Source: Pempheris klunzingeri
Lineage: Eukaryota; Chordata; Actinopteri; Acropomatiformes; Pempheridae
Direction: 5' to 3'
Length of the DNA stretch: 64,000 bases
Assembly (NCBI RefSeq): GCF_042242105.1
Contig: NC_092020.1
Span: forward strand, 8,546,001 to 8,610,000
The position numbers and the translations under genes were made by a program. The first letter of the stretch is position 1. The number at the start of each line of letters is the position of its first letter. The notes beneath the pieces are model-generated. The model did not search any database. It was given only the letters and a program-made list of their open reading frames with translations, and was not told the DNA's origin. Positions 1-29,340 of this stretch are shown here, one piece after another.

Positions 1-533
1 AGCGGATGGTTCCCACCAGAAGCCTGGAGGAGGTGTGATGGGGTGGGGGGGCTTTGCTGGTAATACTGTTGCTGATTTATTCAAAATTCAAGGATGGATT
101 TGGGCGTAATCGTTTGTTTTTCTACAGGACATTGACCCCAAACACACCTCCAGGCTGTGTGAGGGCTGTTTGACCAAGGAGGAGAAATGATGGAGTGCTG
201 GGTCACATGACCTGGCCTCTAAAATCACCCCACCTAAACCCAGCTGAGATGGTTTGAGATGAGTTGGAGCGCAGAGTGAAGGAAAAGCAGCCATCGAGTG
301 CTCAGCACCTCTGGGAGCTTCTTCAAGACCACCCAGGTGACAACCTCATGGAGCTGACAGAATGCAAAGAGCAAAGCTGTCATCAAAGCAAAAGGTGGCT
401 AGTTTGAAGAATCTAAAATATAAAACATGTTCTGTTTAACACTTTTTTGTTTTCTACATAATTCCATGTGTTCCTTCATAGATATGATGTATTCAATATT
501 AATCTACAATGTAGAAAATGATAAAAAAATTAA
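1..533 (+). mobile_element. Tc1-like transposase 3' relic
   Basis: The end of a fish Tc1-like element truncated by the window edge. The plus strand degenerately encodes the transposase C-terminus (DPKHTSRLCEG, then MTWPPKSPHLNPAEMV-type remnants, a LWELLQDHPG-like block, and a FEESKI-like end). It is followed by the characteristic AT-rich 3' region with CTACAATGTAGAAAAT. Stop codons and frame breaks show it is dead. The terminal inverted repeat on the right is missing. Confidence 0.85.
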
Positions 534-2207
534 CTTTTGTATGTAACTGGTTTCCTCCATTTGCACCTGATTAACATCACATGACTTGTATTGGCATTGA
601 AAGCTGCTAGTGAACAGAAACCACCACTGCAAATTAGCTGCAGAAGACTGAAATTCAGGGCTGAATAACTCTGGAGTTGAGTTCCATTTGCACATTTGTT
701 ACATGACGACGTATCATCGCCTTCAGGTCCATAAAATCATTACAAATAACCCTGTAGTTTCCTCCCTTAAACAATAATTGTGTGGTCTTCTATATTTTTC
801 ACCAAAAGACCAAAACCAACTAAGTGTTAGTCCATCTCTCAATACTTGGAATCTTGTTGAGCTCTATTTTCAGCAGCAGATGAATCCACATCTGGCGCTC
901 TGCTGTGTATTTGGGGCAGGTGTGTGCTCGTGGAAATGAATGATCATGTCAGCCAGTGGACAGTGTTGATCACTGATGTGTTTTTAATCATGTTCGGACA
1001 AGAGTGGAGCTCTATGGCACAAAGGAAGAAGACATCAGGCTGTGACAAACACACACGCACACACAGACACACACACGCACACAATACTTGTTTGTAGATA
1101 CTGAAGAGTCAGCGTTGGCAGGTCTGAACATAGCATTTGTTGACAAGATGAAAAATACAGACTTTTACCAGAGTTTTCTTTTAATTCTGAACAAACTGTC
1201 ATTTTGCAGATGTGAAATTCTGCACTTTTCTGGCTCGGTAGCACCACTTAATTAGTGTACAGGAAGTTTTAAAATCAGTGGAAACCTACAAAAATCTGAG
1301 CTCCCTGCTTAAGAAAACTTTTCTTTTTTAGCTCATACAAATAGATTTAATATCAAGCTGGAATAATATAATTTGGTGCTTCCTGACACAACTTGTACAA
1401 CTATATAGATTTAAAAAAAAAAAAAAAATCAAGCTGCTGAATTTGCTGAAATGTCGACCCCAAATAGCCGGAATCAGAACGAAGGTCTTCAGTGTCAGTG
1501 GCAACATTACATGAACGTTATATAAATAGAAGGACAAGAACATGGCACAGTTAACCGAAGGATGAAACTTTACAGCAGTTTTTAAACAGTCAAAAGAAAG
1601 TGAAGAAAACAATGAAAAGCACTGGCTGACTGGTTTTCTGTCTGTGGGGGAGGTGGGGTGAGGGTGGGGTTATTTTCACCCTGTGTGGAGCGACATCCCT
1701 CTGTTATTAAGTGCGTCTCTGACTTTTCCTTTCTTACTGCATTTGACCAGCTCAGTGTGAAATGTTTTTACTCATCTGATAGATGGAGACACGCTAACCT
1801 AACTACGATATCTGGGAACCAACGTGAAGACTGAACAACATGTAAAGCCTTTAGCTGCACTTAGGTACTGCTGCTCTCTTTTTTTTAGGCAGTTTTCTTC
1901 CCAGTAATCCCGCGACATTTGTCCGTACATCCACGGGTACACTGCGGACATTTAAAAAAAAAAAAAAAAAAAAAAGACTACTGCAGCACCCTCCTTGCTA
2001 GTCTGCCTGCATGTGCCACCTGAGCTCTGCGGCCTGACTGTTCTTCGTTCTACCCAAGTTCTCCCACATTACACCGCTCCTCTGCAGCCCGCGCTGGCTA
2101 CTGCTGGCTGCTCCGTGACCGTTTGCTGTCCTGGTTCCACAATGACGGGACAAGCTCCATACCGACATCAGCAGAAAACTGCTTGAGCCCATAAAAAAAA
2201 AAATACA

Positions 2208-2213
2208 TTTATT
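2208..2213 (-). promoter_or_regulatory. abhd18: candidate poly(A) signal for ABHD18
   Basis: AATAAA on the minus strand about 650 nt after the ABHD18 stop codon. It is one of few canonical signals in the 3' flank; usage is unproven. Confidence 0.3.
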
Positions 2214-2239
2214 GTTACTAAAAGTAGACATATATGAGC

Positions 2240-2345
2240 TCAGTATATATGAAGGAGTTGATGCACTTCATTCTTGCAATTGTGTTGTTCCCATTTGGGT
2301 GAATGCACTTACTGTAAGTCACTTTGGATAAATCTAATTCAATTC
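2240..2345 (+). repeat. short fish dispersed repeat tail
   Basis: Contains the motif GTAAGTCACTTTGGATAAA followed by an AATTCAATTCAA tail, as seen in abundant interspersed repeats of teleosts. No coding capacity. Confidence 0.45.
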
Positions 2346-2858
2346 AACTTAATAACGTGATGATTCACAGACAAGCCTGCTATTATGCTGATACTGATAT
2401 AATATCAGTATGATAAAACAGGGACTGTCTGTGCGTCCTATCCAGAGTTTCTCCAGGTTAGGGGAAGAAGCAGAAGATTCCTAGCCACAACAGGATGGAC
2501 AGGTCTAGCCTGACAGAGCAAACCAATGAAGGAAGAACACACACTGCCACATGGCTACTGTCTGTTAAAACCAGTTTACCAAAGTCAAACTAGATGAATA
2601 AGTGCTGTGACAACCATATACTGACGGGATAATACAATTTTCACTTCTTTATATTTGCTCGGGTGCGCCAGGGCGTACACAGCTCCCTTTGTAGAAGTAG
2701 GAAATGTAAAGAATTACAAAGTGACTGTGCTTAGCAGACCTTTATCTAAGGAAGGCCTAGAACGCTCAGACAAATCCTATCTCGGTCGATGAGGTCTTCT
2801 GGTCTGTGGATAGGCTTTTTCCAGTGTCCGGCCACAGGTCCTGGTGCTGTTTCAGGGA

Positions 2859-14167
<11,309 letters not shown>

Positions 14168-14345
14168 CTCAGACTGTCACGTTACATGGACGGCTGCTAT
14201 CCTCGTGGACTTGTTGGCTAAGGTTAGCAGCTAACGTTATCCTCAGAGGTCCTCAGAGGGCGACTGGCTGACACCCGCTCATTATTCGTCAAGCTGCTGC
14301 TGATGCTGTTGCTGCTGGCACCGTGTGTCCTTCTGTGAAAAAGTG
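14168..14345 (-). promoter_or_regulatory. abhd18: putative ABHD18 promoter and non-coding first exon
   Basis: A CpG-containing stretch upstream of ABHD18 has a canonical donor on the minus strand (CTGAG then GTAACG, boundary 14168/14167). A minus-strand CCGGAAGT ETS-type site lies at about 14352-14359, typical of TATA-less housekeeping promoters. The exon would carry a minimal start-stop uORF, ATGTAA, at 14187-14182. It would splice over about 2.7 kb to the acceptor at about 11458, just before the coding start. The transcription start is not determinable from sequence. This is inference from signals only. Confidence 0.45.
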
Positions 14346-14359
14346 CGGAGGGACTTCCG

Positions 14360-15310
14360 GTCACAACATTCAAAAGAAACCTGTCCCGAACACACGTCTA
14401 CTCGCTGGTGTAAGAGGTCTTATTATATTTATATATATTATATTAGGTCATAGTGTGGCTTTTATCAGTAGCTTCTGACAGCCCAGTGACCCTTTTAGAT
14501 CACATTAATGTCCTCTTAGATCATATGTCTCAGCTCTCACATAATCAACTCAAACTCCACATCTTAATCACCGACACCACCCGGAAGCATTACCTGTACT
14601 GGAAAAGTCAGCAGGCGCCTGAGGACTGCCTGTTCTTTATGTCCTCTTGTTGTGTGTCTGAAGCAAACAGTGGTGCTGTTAGCTATGAGATGAATGACTT
14701 TGACCTGTCAGAAAGAGAAGTCATGTGACACAGCTCAGTGCTGTCAGGGACCAGGTCCCTCCACATCCTCTCCTTCAGGTCTGTTCCCTGGTTTAGGTCT
14801 GTATTTACTGGATATTTAGTTTCCTTATAGTGTTGCCAAGTGGGAGATGCAGAAATTTAAAAAAAAAAAGCAGTGATCCAAAGGTTCGATCTTGTACGGC
14901 ACATACTAGATTTTCCCCAAAGACAGCTACGTAAATTGATCGTCACTGTATCTTGACAAATCAGATTGTGCTTTCACGCGATCTGAATGTAGGAACAGTG
15001 AAATAAAATCCATTTATCCGATCAAACGTGATTAGTGGTCACTAGCTAACCATGGGCTCACTTTGAAACCACACTTTACTGTTAGATGGCGGCTTGTTAG
15101 CAGAGCCATATGTTAGTGTGTGTGGGGGGGTATGTGTGTGTGTGTGTGTTAGGATTTCAGGTGATTGTTAAACCATTGTTTACATTTCCAAAGGTTGAGG
15201 TCATTCAGGTTGAGGTGTGTGGAGGCCAGCGGTTCTCTGTAGCGATCTGTGGATGTTCTTAGCATGTTCTGTACACACCGACTGTCTGGCTCCACGGTTT
15301 GATCGGCATC
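14360..15310. other. intergenic between IGBP1 3' end and ABHD18 promoter
   Basis: About 0.95 kb between the ABHD18 promoter and the candidate IGBP1 poly(A) signal. It contains a GT tract at about 15117-15149. The 91-codon ORF at 14453-14728 has no recognisable homology, and no gene was seen. Confidence 0.5.
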
Positions 15311-15316
15311 TTTATT
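15311..15316 (-). promoter_or_regulatory. igbp1: candidate poly(A) signal for IGBP1
   Basis: AATAAA on the minus strand about 340 nt after the IGBP1 stop codon, implying a short 3' UTR. Confidence 0.5.
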
Positions 15317-15653
15317 TTCCATTGACAGTGTTGGGGTAATACATACTACAAAGCAGAAACATTGGCATCGTTGCTGGGCTCCAGCTAAATCATAGAGTTT
15401 TACAGACTCGCTCACAAACATTACACCGCAGAGGACTGTTGAATCCAACATAGAGTGATGACAGGAAATGTAAAATCAGTTGTAGTGACTATCTGCAGGT
15501 AAACCAGTGAGCCCGACTGGACTGTTAGTGATGCTGTGGCGTTGCTTGGTTTGGTGACCTTCTCGTACAAAGAGTTTTAAGGATCCGAATTGTGAAGAAC
15601 GTCCATTTCCTGGACCGATGATGGAGCTGAAGACAGGTCTGCCTGGGGATCAG

Positions 15654-17810
15654 TTAGCCCATGTTTTGGCGGTTTCCATAACCTCTCCGATGAGTGTCTT
15701 TCCAGTCATCCCAGCCTCTGGCTTTCAGCAGAGATTCCTCGTCATCGTTTTCGATGTTCTCCTCTTTTTTTTCTTCTTCCATCTCCTTTGCGTCAGCGTC
15801 CTCCTCGACGACGACCTTCCCGGGTATCCCCTGGTCAGGCAGGCGTCCGTGTTTCCTGTGCTGTTCATACCAGTCGTCTACTGTCATGGTGGGAAGGCTG
15901 GGGTAACCAGCTCCAAACACCCGAGCCTGTCGATGAAGCAAACACAACCCATCTATCACACGCTGTTGACACCATATGAAAGAAACTACAACCTTGTTTT
16001 GCCTGTGAACTATCCTGTATGATCCTTGGGGCATCACTGTTAAGGTGGACTCTTTGTTGGACAGGTAGTTAACGTTAGGTTCTTGTGCTAGCATCATAGC
16101 AAACATGAGCTCACCACAGCTCATTTACAAAAAATCCCAGGGGGTGCTTACTGTTTCTTGTCTTGCTAAAGCTTTTTCACTTTACATGGGAACGAGGTAT
16201 AGAGATAAATCTTAAAATGTGGGGTGTGCTAACCTTTGTTCTGTTTTGCCAGCCAAAATGGCATGCGACCATGTTGGCTTTTACTGAAGAACATCTACTC
16301 ACAGTCACCGTCAGTGTTAGTAGGCCCTTGTTCTGTTAGGTATGGTGTTCTCCAGTGATGCTGATGAGGTTCACCATTTTACTGCATTATGAGCACTTTA
16401 AGTGAATTTTGCTATAAAACGTACATACCTTTACCTGCTAAGGTTTAAAATGCAGAACATTTACTTGTATTGGAGTATTTTCAAAGTGGGGTATTAGTAC
16501 ATGTACTGAAAAAATGATGTTTATCAATTGTTCTTTTTGATTGGGAGGTCAAAAACTCCAGATGTGGTGGTGTTGTAGTTATTGTTCGCATGATACAATC
16601 TCTACATTATATTTTTTCAGGCCTTTGAATTTCCAATTTCCCTTCGATTTTCTTTGTGTGACAAAGACACAAACTTAGCAGGACGTCCTACAGTTGACTT
16701 GTTAGCGCTCAGACGCACAAACTTCTTACTGATGACACCGTTTCCACACCGTCTCACCTGTACAGCGTCCTTGGTGAGGATGAAGGGCTTCATGGGGGGC
16801 CTGACTGGCTGAGCCGGCTGCTTGGCACCACCCTGCTTCAGACCATCCATCCTCTTTAGTATCTCTACCTCCTGGTCGATGCTCTCTATGTCCTCCAGAC
16901 ACAGAGTGATCCATCTCCGGACATTCAGAAGGTAAAAATCTCTTCTGACTTCATCGTCGGCCTGTCCGCTGTCCATGGCTTTGCGAACATCTGCCAGCCT
17001 GGCCTCCATCTCCTTCTTCTGACGGTACCGCTCGATCTTGGCTTGTCTCTGTGCTGCCATGGAAACCAGGTCTGACGAGGAGGAGGCGGGCTGGAACAGC
17101 AAGCACACGTCACTGTTTAAATCATTACCAACTTCACTTTCAAACTAGACTCTGAGTGACACTGATTGAGAACATGGGCCAAATAAAAGAAATACACATC
17201 TGACCATTTTTCCCCAAAGGTGGTTTCTGTGTTGACAGGTTCATGTTTCTGTTCAGTTATCTCGTTATTTGATGCTAAAAAAAAAAAAGGGGGTAGTGAC
17301 ATCATTACTGACAGCTAATCCTAACCCACGACTAAGTCTGGCAGGTTTATGTGTGGGGCATCAATTCTGGCTCTGGCTCAAAATGATGTCGCCACCACAA
17401 TATGGCAGCGCCTGTGTGCAGGATATTTATATATCGGTGGGAGGAAATGGAGGCGCGTCATTCACATGCACATAAAGCAATGCTTGTGTGATCTGAAGAC
17501 TTTCTGCGTGTCCTTCACAATAAAAGTTGAGATGAGGAATCAGTGGTCCAGGGGTCAGACTGGCTAATGTGGCCAGCTGGTCTGTTATGCTGGTGTGTGC
17601 CGGGGACGGGGCGGGAGGGCGAGAGACACTAAGCCGGTTAGAAGGCCAGCTGAGAGGTTGGAGGAGGTGTTAGGCTGCACTCCCTGGAGGTGGTGACAGG
17701 GAGGAGGATGCTGTCTGAGTTGGTAGGCATCCTGAACATCATCTCCCTCCTCTTCCGTGGCTGGTTAACAAACACTTATATTCCTACCAGTGGGCACCAA
17801 ACTCATCCCC

Positions 17811-17853
<43 letters not shown>

Positions 17854-18672
17854 ACATCAGTGGACTGAACCTGCTGAGGTAACTGTACTGTAACAGTGAG
17901 ATATATCTTTGACCTTATGGCTACATTCATCTTATGTGCCTTTTTTATATGCACCTGCTTAGAAGGGCCTACTTTCTTTATTTGCATGAATACTACTTGT
18001 ATCTATGTTTCATTTGTCCATCTGTTATTACAGTGCACATTGACGGTCGCTGTAGCATCTATGCTAACTGTGTAATGTATTTAATGCTACTGGTTACTGC
18101 GAAGGGTCTCTCATATTAACATATCTATGTACTTGCTAATGACCGAATGGTTTATTTGAACCTTCCCACACTTCCCACAGTCTCACTCAGCTCACCTTGG
18201 CTGTAGAGTATCCGTTAGCCGGCGCTTCGTCGGGACTCGTGTTTTCATCGCTGGACTTTGGCAGTTGAAACCGAGACACGTTGTACTCTTTACACCTCCT
18301 CAGGAAATCCATGAAGTAGACCCGGGCTGTTTGGACGATCTCCAGCCGCCTGTCTCGGCCGGTCTGCTTCATGCTCAGGGCTCCTAAGAGAGCGGGCAGC
18401 AGCAGGTATCTCAGGTCCGCCGTGGCGATTTCTTCCAGCTCTTCGTTGCGACTGAACAGGTCGAGCTGAGCCACCATAGCGGACGCTTCCTCCAGCAGGT
18501 TCATCCCGCGCTTCACCCTCACCTGGACACTGTTGGAGCCAAGCGCTTCGTTTGTACTGTCTACCTCCTCAAATATCTTCCACCCACGGTCTAGCATGTC
18601 GGATAATTTAGGAGGTTCTGCGTCAGAATTTGATGGCTGTCCACCATCGTTGATGTTTTCACACTCCGCCAT
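15654..18672 (-). CDS. igbp1: IGBP1, immunoglobulin-binding protein 1 / PP2A alpha4 subunit (3 coding exons)
   Basis: Alpha4 binds and stabilises free catalytic subunits of PP2A-type phosphatases (PP2A, PP4, PP6) in the cytosol and nucleus, acting in the TOR and stress pathways (family knowledge). Exons: 18672-18196, 17090-16758, 15926-15654; all joins are phase 0, giving 360 aa. The N-terminal helical domain contains QLDLFSRNEELEEI and DLRYLLLPALLGAL. The middle domain has AAQRQAKIERYRQKKE and SIDQEVEIL. The C-terminus is FGAGYPSLPTMTVDDWYEQH followed by an acidic Lys/Glu stretch and GYGNRQNMG, the family ending. I chose the start MAECEN (18672) because it aligns with family N-termini. An in-frame ATG 63 nt upstream (18735) would add a Lys-rich extension of 21 residues. 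Confidence 0.97.
17813..17852. repeat. (TG)n microsatellite in IGBP1 intron 1
   Basis: A pure dinucleotide run of about 20 units, intronic. Confidence 0.95.
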
Positions 18673-18690
18673 CTTGTCTTGTTTTCCGGG
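18664..18690 (-). promoter_or_regulatory. igbp1: IGBP1 start region with YY1-like and ETS-like motifs
   Basis: The initiator ATG sits inside AAGATGGCGGAG on the minus strand (18675-18664), which resembles the YY1 consensus AAGATGGCGGC. A CCGGAAA ETS-like core lies just upstream (about 18689-18683). This arrangement is common in TATA-less housekeeping promoters with a short 5' UTR. It favours the downstream ATG (18672) as the start, because transcription may begin close to it. Confidence 0.45.
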
Positions 18691-18759
18691 TTGCGTCTTC
18701 TTCATTTGTTTATTTTTTATTTTTTGCTGCTTCACACTCTAAGGAACATGACTGCCCCC

Positions 18760-19944
18760 CAAAGGTCAAACATGGAAACGACACTTGGAGGCCCAAGGAG
18801 CTGCAGGTTTTGCCACTTGATGTGAACACACAGAACAATCCAGACTGAACGCAGCAACTATCTCCCCATAGAGCTCCATGTTAATATTCCCAAGTTTACA
18901 GCAGAAATAAACATCACAGACACCTAACTCACACATTTAAATTATATTCAGGCAGTGTGGAGGTGTGGGCTGGTTTTGAGCTCAGCTGCAACAGGGAGAG
19001 TTGCAGGAGAATAGTGCAGTGCAATAGTTGCAGCTCAGCTCAAGACCAGCCCACACCTCCACAGGCAGTTAGGAATAATTGAATGCATTGCTGCAAATGT
19101 AGACTAAAAGTGGGCCCTGACAGATGGAGGGGTGATAGCATGGCACTCAGAAAAATGTCTCAAAGGTCCCATTTGTGTTTGGAGGTGATATTAGAACAGG
19201 TTTACATGGTTTGATGTTCAGGAAACACATTTTTCTCACACATGGCTGCTGTAGCGGCTGTCAGCCTCCGTCTCAACAGTCAACAGTTAGAAGAACAGAA
19301 CAATCTGCTGCCTTGCTCTTGCCATCAACATCTTGGTGAGCCTGGTGAGGGGCTGGAGGATTTAACACAACTGCTGATTTGATTTGAGCCAAATTTAAAT
19401 GGCATTTACTGACAGGTGGAGCAGGAATAAGAGAGGAGATGGTCTTTTCTCAGAGTTTGGCGGTCTGTAGGCACACCAAGGACACAAAAAACAATAAAAA
19501 GTGCATTTTGCATAATATGGGACCTTTAAACTGTATCAGCTGTGACATCACCGACGACTGCATCAAAGCCAGCACAATACTTTACGTCTAGGATTGCCAC
19601 GCTGTGTGGTTTTTATGATCCGATAACCATCTCAGGAAACATCACGGTTTCACTAAACACAGCACGGGCCGGAAGGGACTGTGTGACGGCCCGTTCAGCT
19701 GGATCAGGAGGTGGAGGAGCTAGCTTGAGCGTAAAGGATGAACTGAATTGTAAGTTAAAAGATAGCATGTAACCATAACATGTCATTACGGTGCATTTTA
19801 TGATCAACCATGAAATGTTTCCAAGTTGTTTTTTTTTTGTAAGGAATGTAGTAAATCGGACGGATGGGAGAGCATGCTTGGCACTTCACGTGTGTGTGTG
19901 TAATGGAATGGAAAGAAAGCAGAAGAGACAAACACTGAGAGGCA
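18760..19944. other. intergenic between MAGT1 3' end and IGBP1
   Basis: About 1.2 kb holding the inverted repeat at 18956-19063. No convincing exon was seen. Confidence 0.5.
18956..19063. repeat. long inverted repeat / hairpin upstream of IGBP1
   Basis: Left arm 18956-18992 and right arm 19027-19063 are each 37 nt and complementary except for one C-C mismatch and one G-T wobble, with a 34-nt loop. Arms begin TGTGGAGGTGTGGGCTGG and end with its complement. It lies about 280 nt upstream of the IGBP1 start. It could be a palindromic transposon remnant or a transcribed hairpin; neither is proven. Confidence 0.9.
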
Positions 19945-22370
19945 GATAAGGCACTTCACTTTATTAGAAATAATCACTTCTGGTACAATTTGATAAGCAG
20001 CAACAAACATTTAAAGCATTTAGTTTAAGACAACAGGAAAAAAAAAAAAAAAAAGAAGCATACTTTTGATGAATGAGTTCATACACGTCATGGAGCGCGC
20101 TAACTCCAAAATCTCATCCTGCTCTGGGGTCAAAAGCGTTCTTTCTCCTGAATAAAGTGAGAATAATGACACTTTAACGACAGGGAGTGTAAATAGTTCA
20201 CCTGCCATCTGCTCCTACACCATTTTAACGGACCGGCTCACTACAGACTTATTAGACATGGAAAGAACACAGCAAAGCGACTGACTTGATAAACCCAGAC
20301 ACAACTTAATTACATTAGAAGTATGAGTTGAAAAAAACAAAAATAATAACATCCATTTTTTTTTGTTGTTGTTGTTGTTGCAACAAATAGCATTTCTCAT
20401 TTGGCAGTCTGACAGTGAATAAGTGGTGAGAAAAAAAAATTTGATGTTTTAAAACTGAAATCCCTCTGAACTTCTTGTATTTCACTCAATTCAATTCCAA
20501 CTGTGCTTGCAGCGAACGCTGAGTATGAGGACGCGTTCGGTTTTTGATGTTTATGACAAAAGGAATTTCATCACTTGTGCGTACATCACATGGGCGCCAC
20601 TCGTACCACTGCAAACTGCCTTCAGATTTATTTATTCATTATTAAAGTCTTATTTATTATATCTCTTGATGATGGATCACTTAAATCCACCTTCATAAGC
20701 ATACAGACACCGCGGTGGCTCGGCAGCGAGAGGCACATAGCTTATAGAGCGGCAGACAGGAAAAGCTGAAAGCCCTCCAAGGATGTCACCCAGAGAAAAC
20801 CTGCAACGGAAGCCTTTTTTCGTGAAGTAATAACTCAGCATTCATCATCACACAACAAAGGCTTCAATAGAACAGCGTGTATAGTGCAACGTTGTGGTTG
20901 ATTCGAAGCGTTTCGGTTTTGTTTCTTTGAAAAATATTCGACATACCTTTAGTTTTTTTTTTTTTTTTTTTTGCTTAATTAGTCTAAATCCTAAAGTTCC
21001 CGTGAGTCTCGGTGGCCATTGCTAGTTGGAAGACGGAGCACGAGCACAAACTGTAGAAAATGAACACAAATGAATGTTGTTGTAAACAGGAACCGTGAGG
21101 CGCTTGTCCCTACTGGACGTTTGCGTGGCCGCTAATCCAGCCTGGCAAAGCAGCAACTGCCCCGAGGCCCTAGGATCGGTGCGTCTTCGCTCATTTGTGC
21201 CGACTTCACAGAAAACGTGTTTCGGAGTGTGCACTGGTGACATTAGCAGTGCACTTTTCCCTGGTGGATGAAAACTGGCTCGACAAGCTGCAGGACAGGA
21301 CGGGACGTGCGTTTTGGTGCTTTAAGTTGGGTGAGAAGGAGACTTCAGCGGGACATTTGATTGGCTGTGCGGGAAACAGTTATTACTGATAAGTGTTCCA
21401 GTGAATCATGGGAAAAATGGATTTGCCCGACTGGTGATCAGATGTTTCTAACGGGCTCTTGGAAGTTCACTAGACCTGTGCTGCTTTAACTCATGCGAGG
21501 AGACCGTGCCCTGTTGTTTCAGCTGTGTTACATTTAAGTGACACAACTACCCAGGTCCTAGAGAGAAACATGTCATCTGGTACTAATTAGTGGGAAAACG
21601 GACACAGTGGGACAACTGGGAAGTCTGATCATGTCAGGGATGACCTGGACTAAACTAGTCGGGGCACAGCAGGCAAGCTGATGATACAACACAAGTGTTC
21701 AACTTGTCATCATACGCAAGCATTCTATTCAACGTAGATGGAGAATAAAGTTTTCCAGCAATAAATACATGTTTAACGGGTTTAAATGGAGTTCTAAATT
21801 CTCCCCCAACTCTCTCACTTCTACTTAGTTTACATGTTTAATTTGCTGTTCCTTTTTAAAAACTTACTGTGTGTGTGTGTATTATCCCCCATATCATTCA
21901 TTCTCCACACATTTAGCACCAAACTGTACTGTTCTTTCCTGTACAAGGTAACACCAAGGTGAATTCTTCCCAGAATCCCCGGATGCCTGCATTAACTGCT
22001 TCTGCTTGACTACTCCATGAACACCGTATTCTGACTCAAGATCAGCCGCACCAGAACACACTACGACTAAAGAAACAGAACCAATGCAAAAAAGAAAGAA
22101 AATACAATTCAGTCCACGACCTGTTTGTTGGTCCCAAGAATTTAAAGCATAAAGATACAGACTGAGCTTTGTGTCCAGTAGGACTGGACAAAACATCTAT
22201 TACCAATTCATCCATTTAAGAAGTATGGATTTGTTTGTTTCTTCAAAATTGTAATCTAGAAAACACCTTTTGGCACAAGACAGTTTAGAGTGCACGCTGA
22301 TGAGGAGGAGGAAGAGGAGGAGGGCTCTGTTGTTGGCAAATTAATGATTTGCTGAGTTATCGGAAAGGCA

Positions 22371-22404
<34 letters not shown>

Positions 22405-22499
22405 CTATGTACGTATGTATGTGTGTGTATGTATGTATGTATGTATGTGTGTGTGTATCTATGTATGTATGTATGTGTGTGTGTATCTGTGTGTGTGTA

Positions 22500-22574
<75 letters not shown>

Positions 22575-22708
22575 ACACACGTTTGGCTCAACAGGTCAGA
22601 AGACAAACCATGGCTTAGTAAATAGAAATGTGGCATCGTTGCCATGGACAGCACCATTCTTGTTGACAGCACTTGGGGGAACGTCCTGACTGGCTGTGAG
22701 GTTGCTGC
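19945..22708 (-). other. magt1: probable long 3' UTR of MAGT1
   Basis: No coding exon is recognisable between the MAGT1 stop codon and a canonical AATAAA on the minus strand at 19965-19960. Mammalian MAGT1 also has a 3' UTR of more than 2 kb (from memory). The stretch contains a large TG/TATG repeat (22372-22572), T/A tracts near 20040 and 20955, and short chance ORFs only. An earlier cleavage site cannot be excluded. Confidence 0.45.
22372..22572. repeat. compound (TG)n/(TATG)n repeat, about 200 bp
   Basis: TG runs interleaved with TATG units, ending in a pure (TG)n of about 36 units. It lies about 140-340 nt after the MAGT1 stop codon, so probably in its 3' UTR. It generates long Cys-Val and His-Thr ORFs in several frames; none is a gene. 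Confidence 0.95.
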
Positions 22709-29112
<6,404 letters not shown>

Positions 29113-29340
29113 TCTGCTCCTCTGCTCGCACCGCTGTCGACCAACCGACCACACGGCTACACCTCCTGTCAGCTTCCTATTGGTCACCTCGTAGCCAATC
29201 ACTTCGCTTCGTTTTCGTTTTCTTCTTCTACTACTATACTACCGCTTCTTCTTCTTCTTCTTCTTCCTCCTCCTCTGCTTCTTCTAGTTTTACGGCAGTT
29301 GGAATCCAGCTAACCGGTGCGTGGCCGCCACCTCCTGCTC
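29113..29340 (-). promoter_or_regulatory. magt1: MAGT1 promoter region with paired CCAAT boxes
   Basis: Immediately upstream of the MAGT1 ATG are two CCAAT boxes in opposite orientation: minus-strand CCAAT at 29183-29179 and plus-strand CCAAT at 29195-29199. They are NF-Y-type sites and no TATA box is seen. Further upstream is a (TTC)n-rich tract at about 29221-29285. Confidence 0.4.

Larger units (their letters stand above)
534..2858. other. ABHD18 3' flank, no gene seen
   Basis: Contains a degenerate (CA)n tract at about 1047-1083, A tracts at 1412-1428 and 1953-1974, and a dispersed repeat at about 2240-2345. The short ORFs here lack recognisable protein features. The part from about 2208 to 2858 may be ABHD18 3' UTR. 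Confidence 0.6.

Noticed and set aside
14453-14728. 91-codon plus-strand ORF opposite the ABHD18 promoter
   Set aside because: It sits where a divergent partner (MFSD8 in mammals) might start, but its residues show no transporter or other domain.
15618-16022. 134-codon plus-strand ORF
   Set aside because: Antisense shadow of the IGBP1 last exon.
20020-20208. 62-codon minus ORF with PEQDEILELARSM
   Set aside because: Sits within the inferred MAGT1 3' UTR and ends in a poly-Phe run from a T/A tract; no second exon.
22256-22689. Long Cys-Val and His-Thr repeat ORFs on both strands
   Set aside because: They are translations of the (TG)n/(TATG)n repeat in the MAGT1 3' region.
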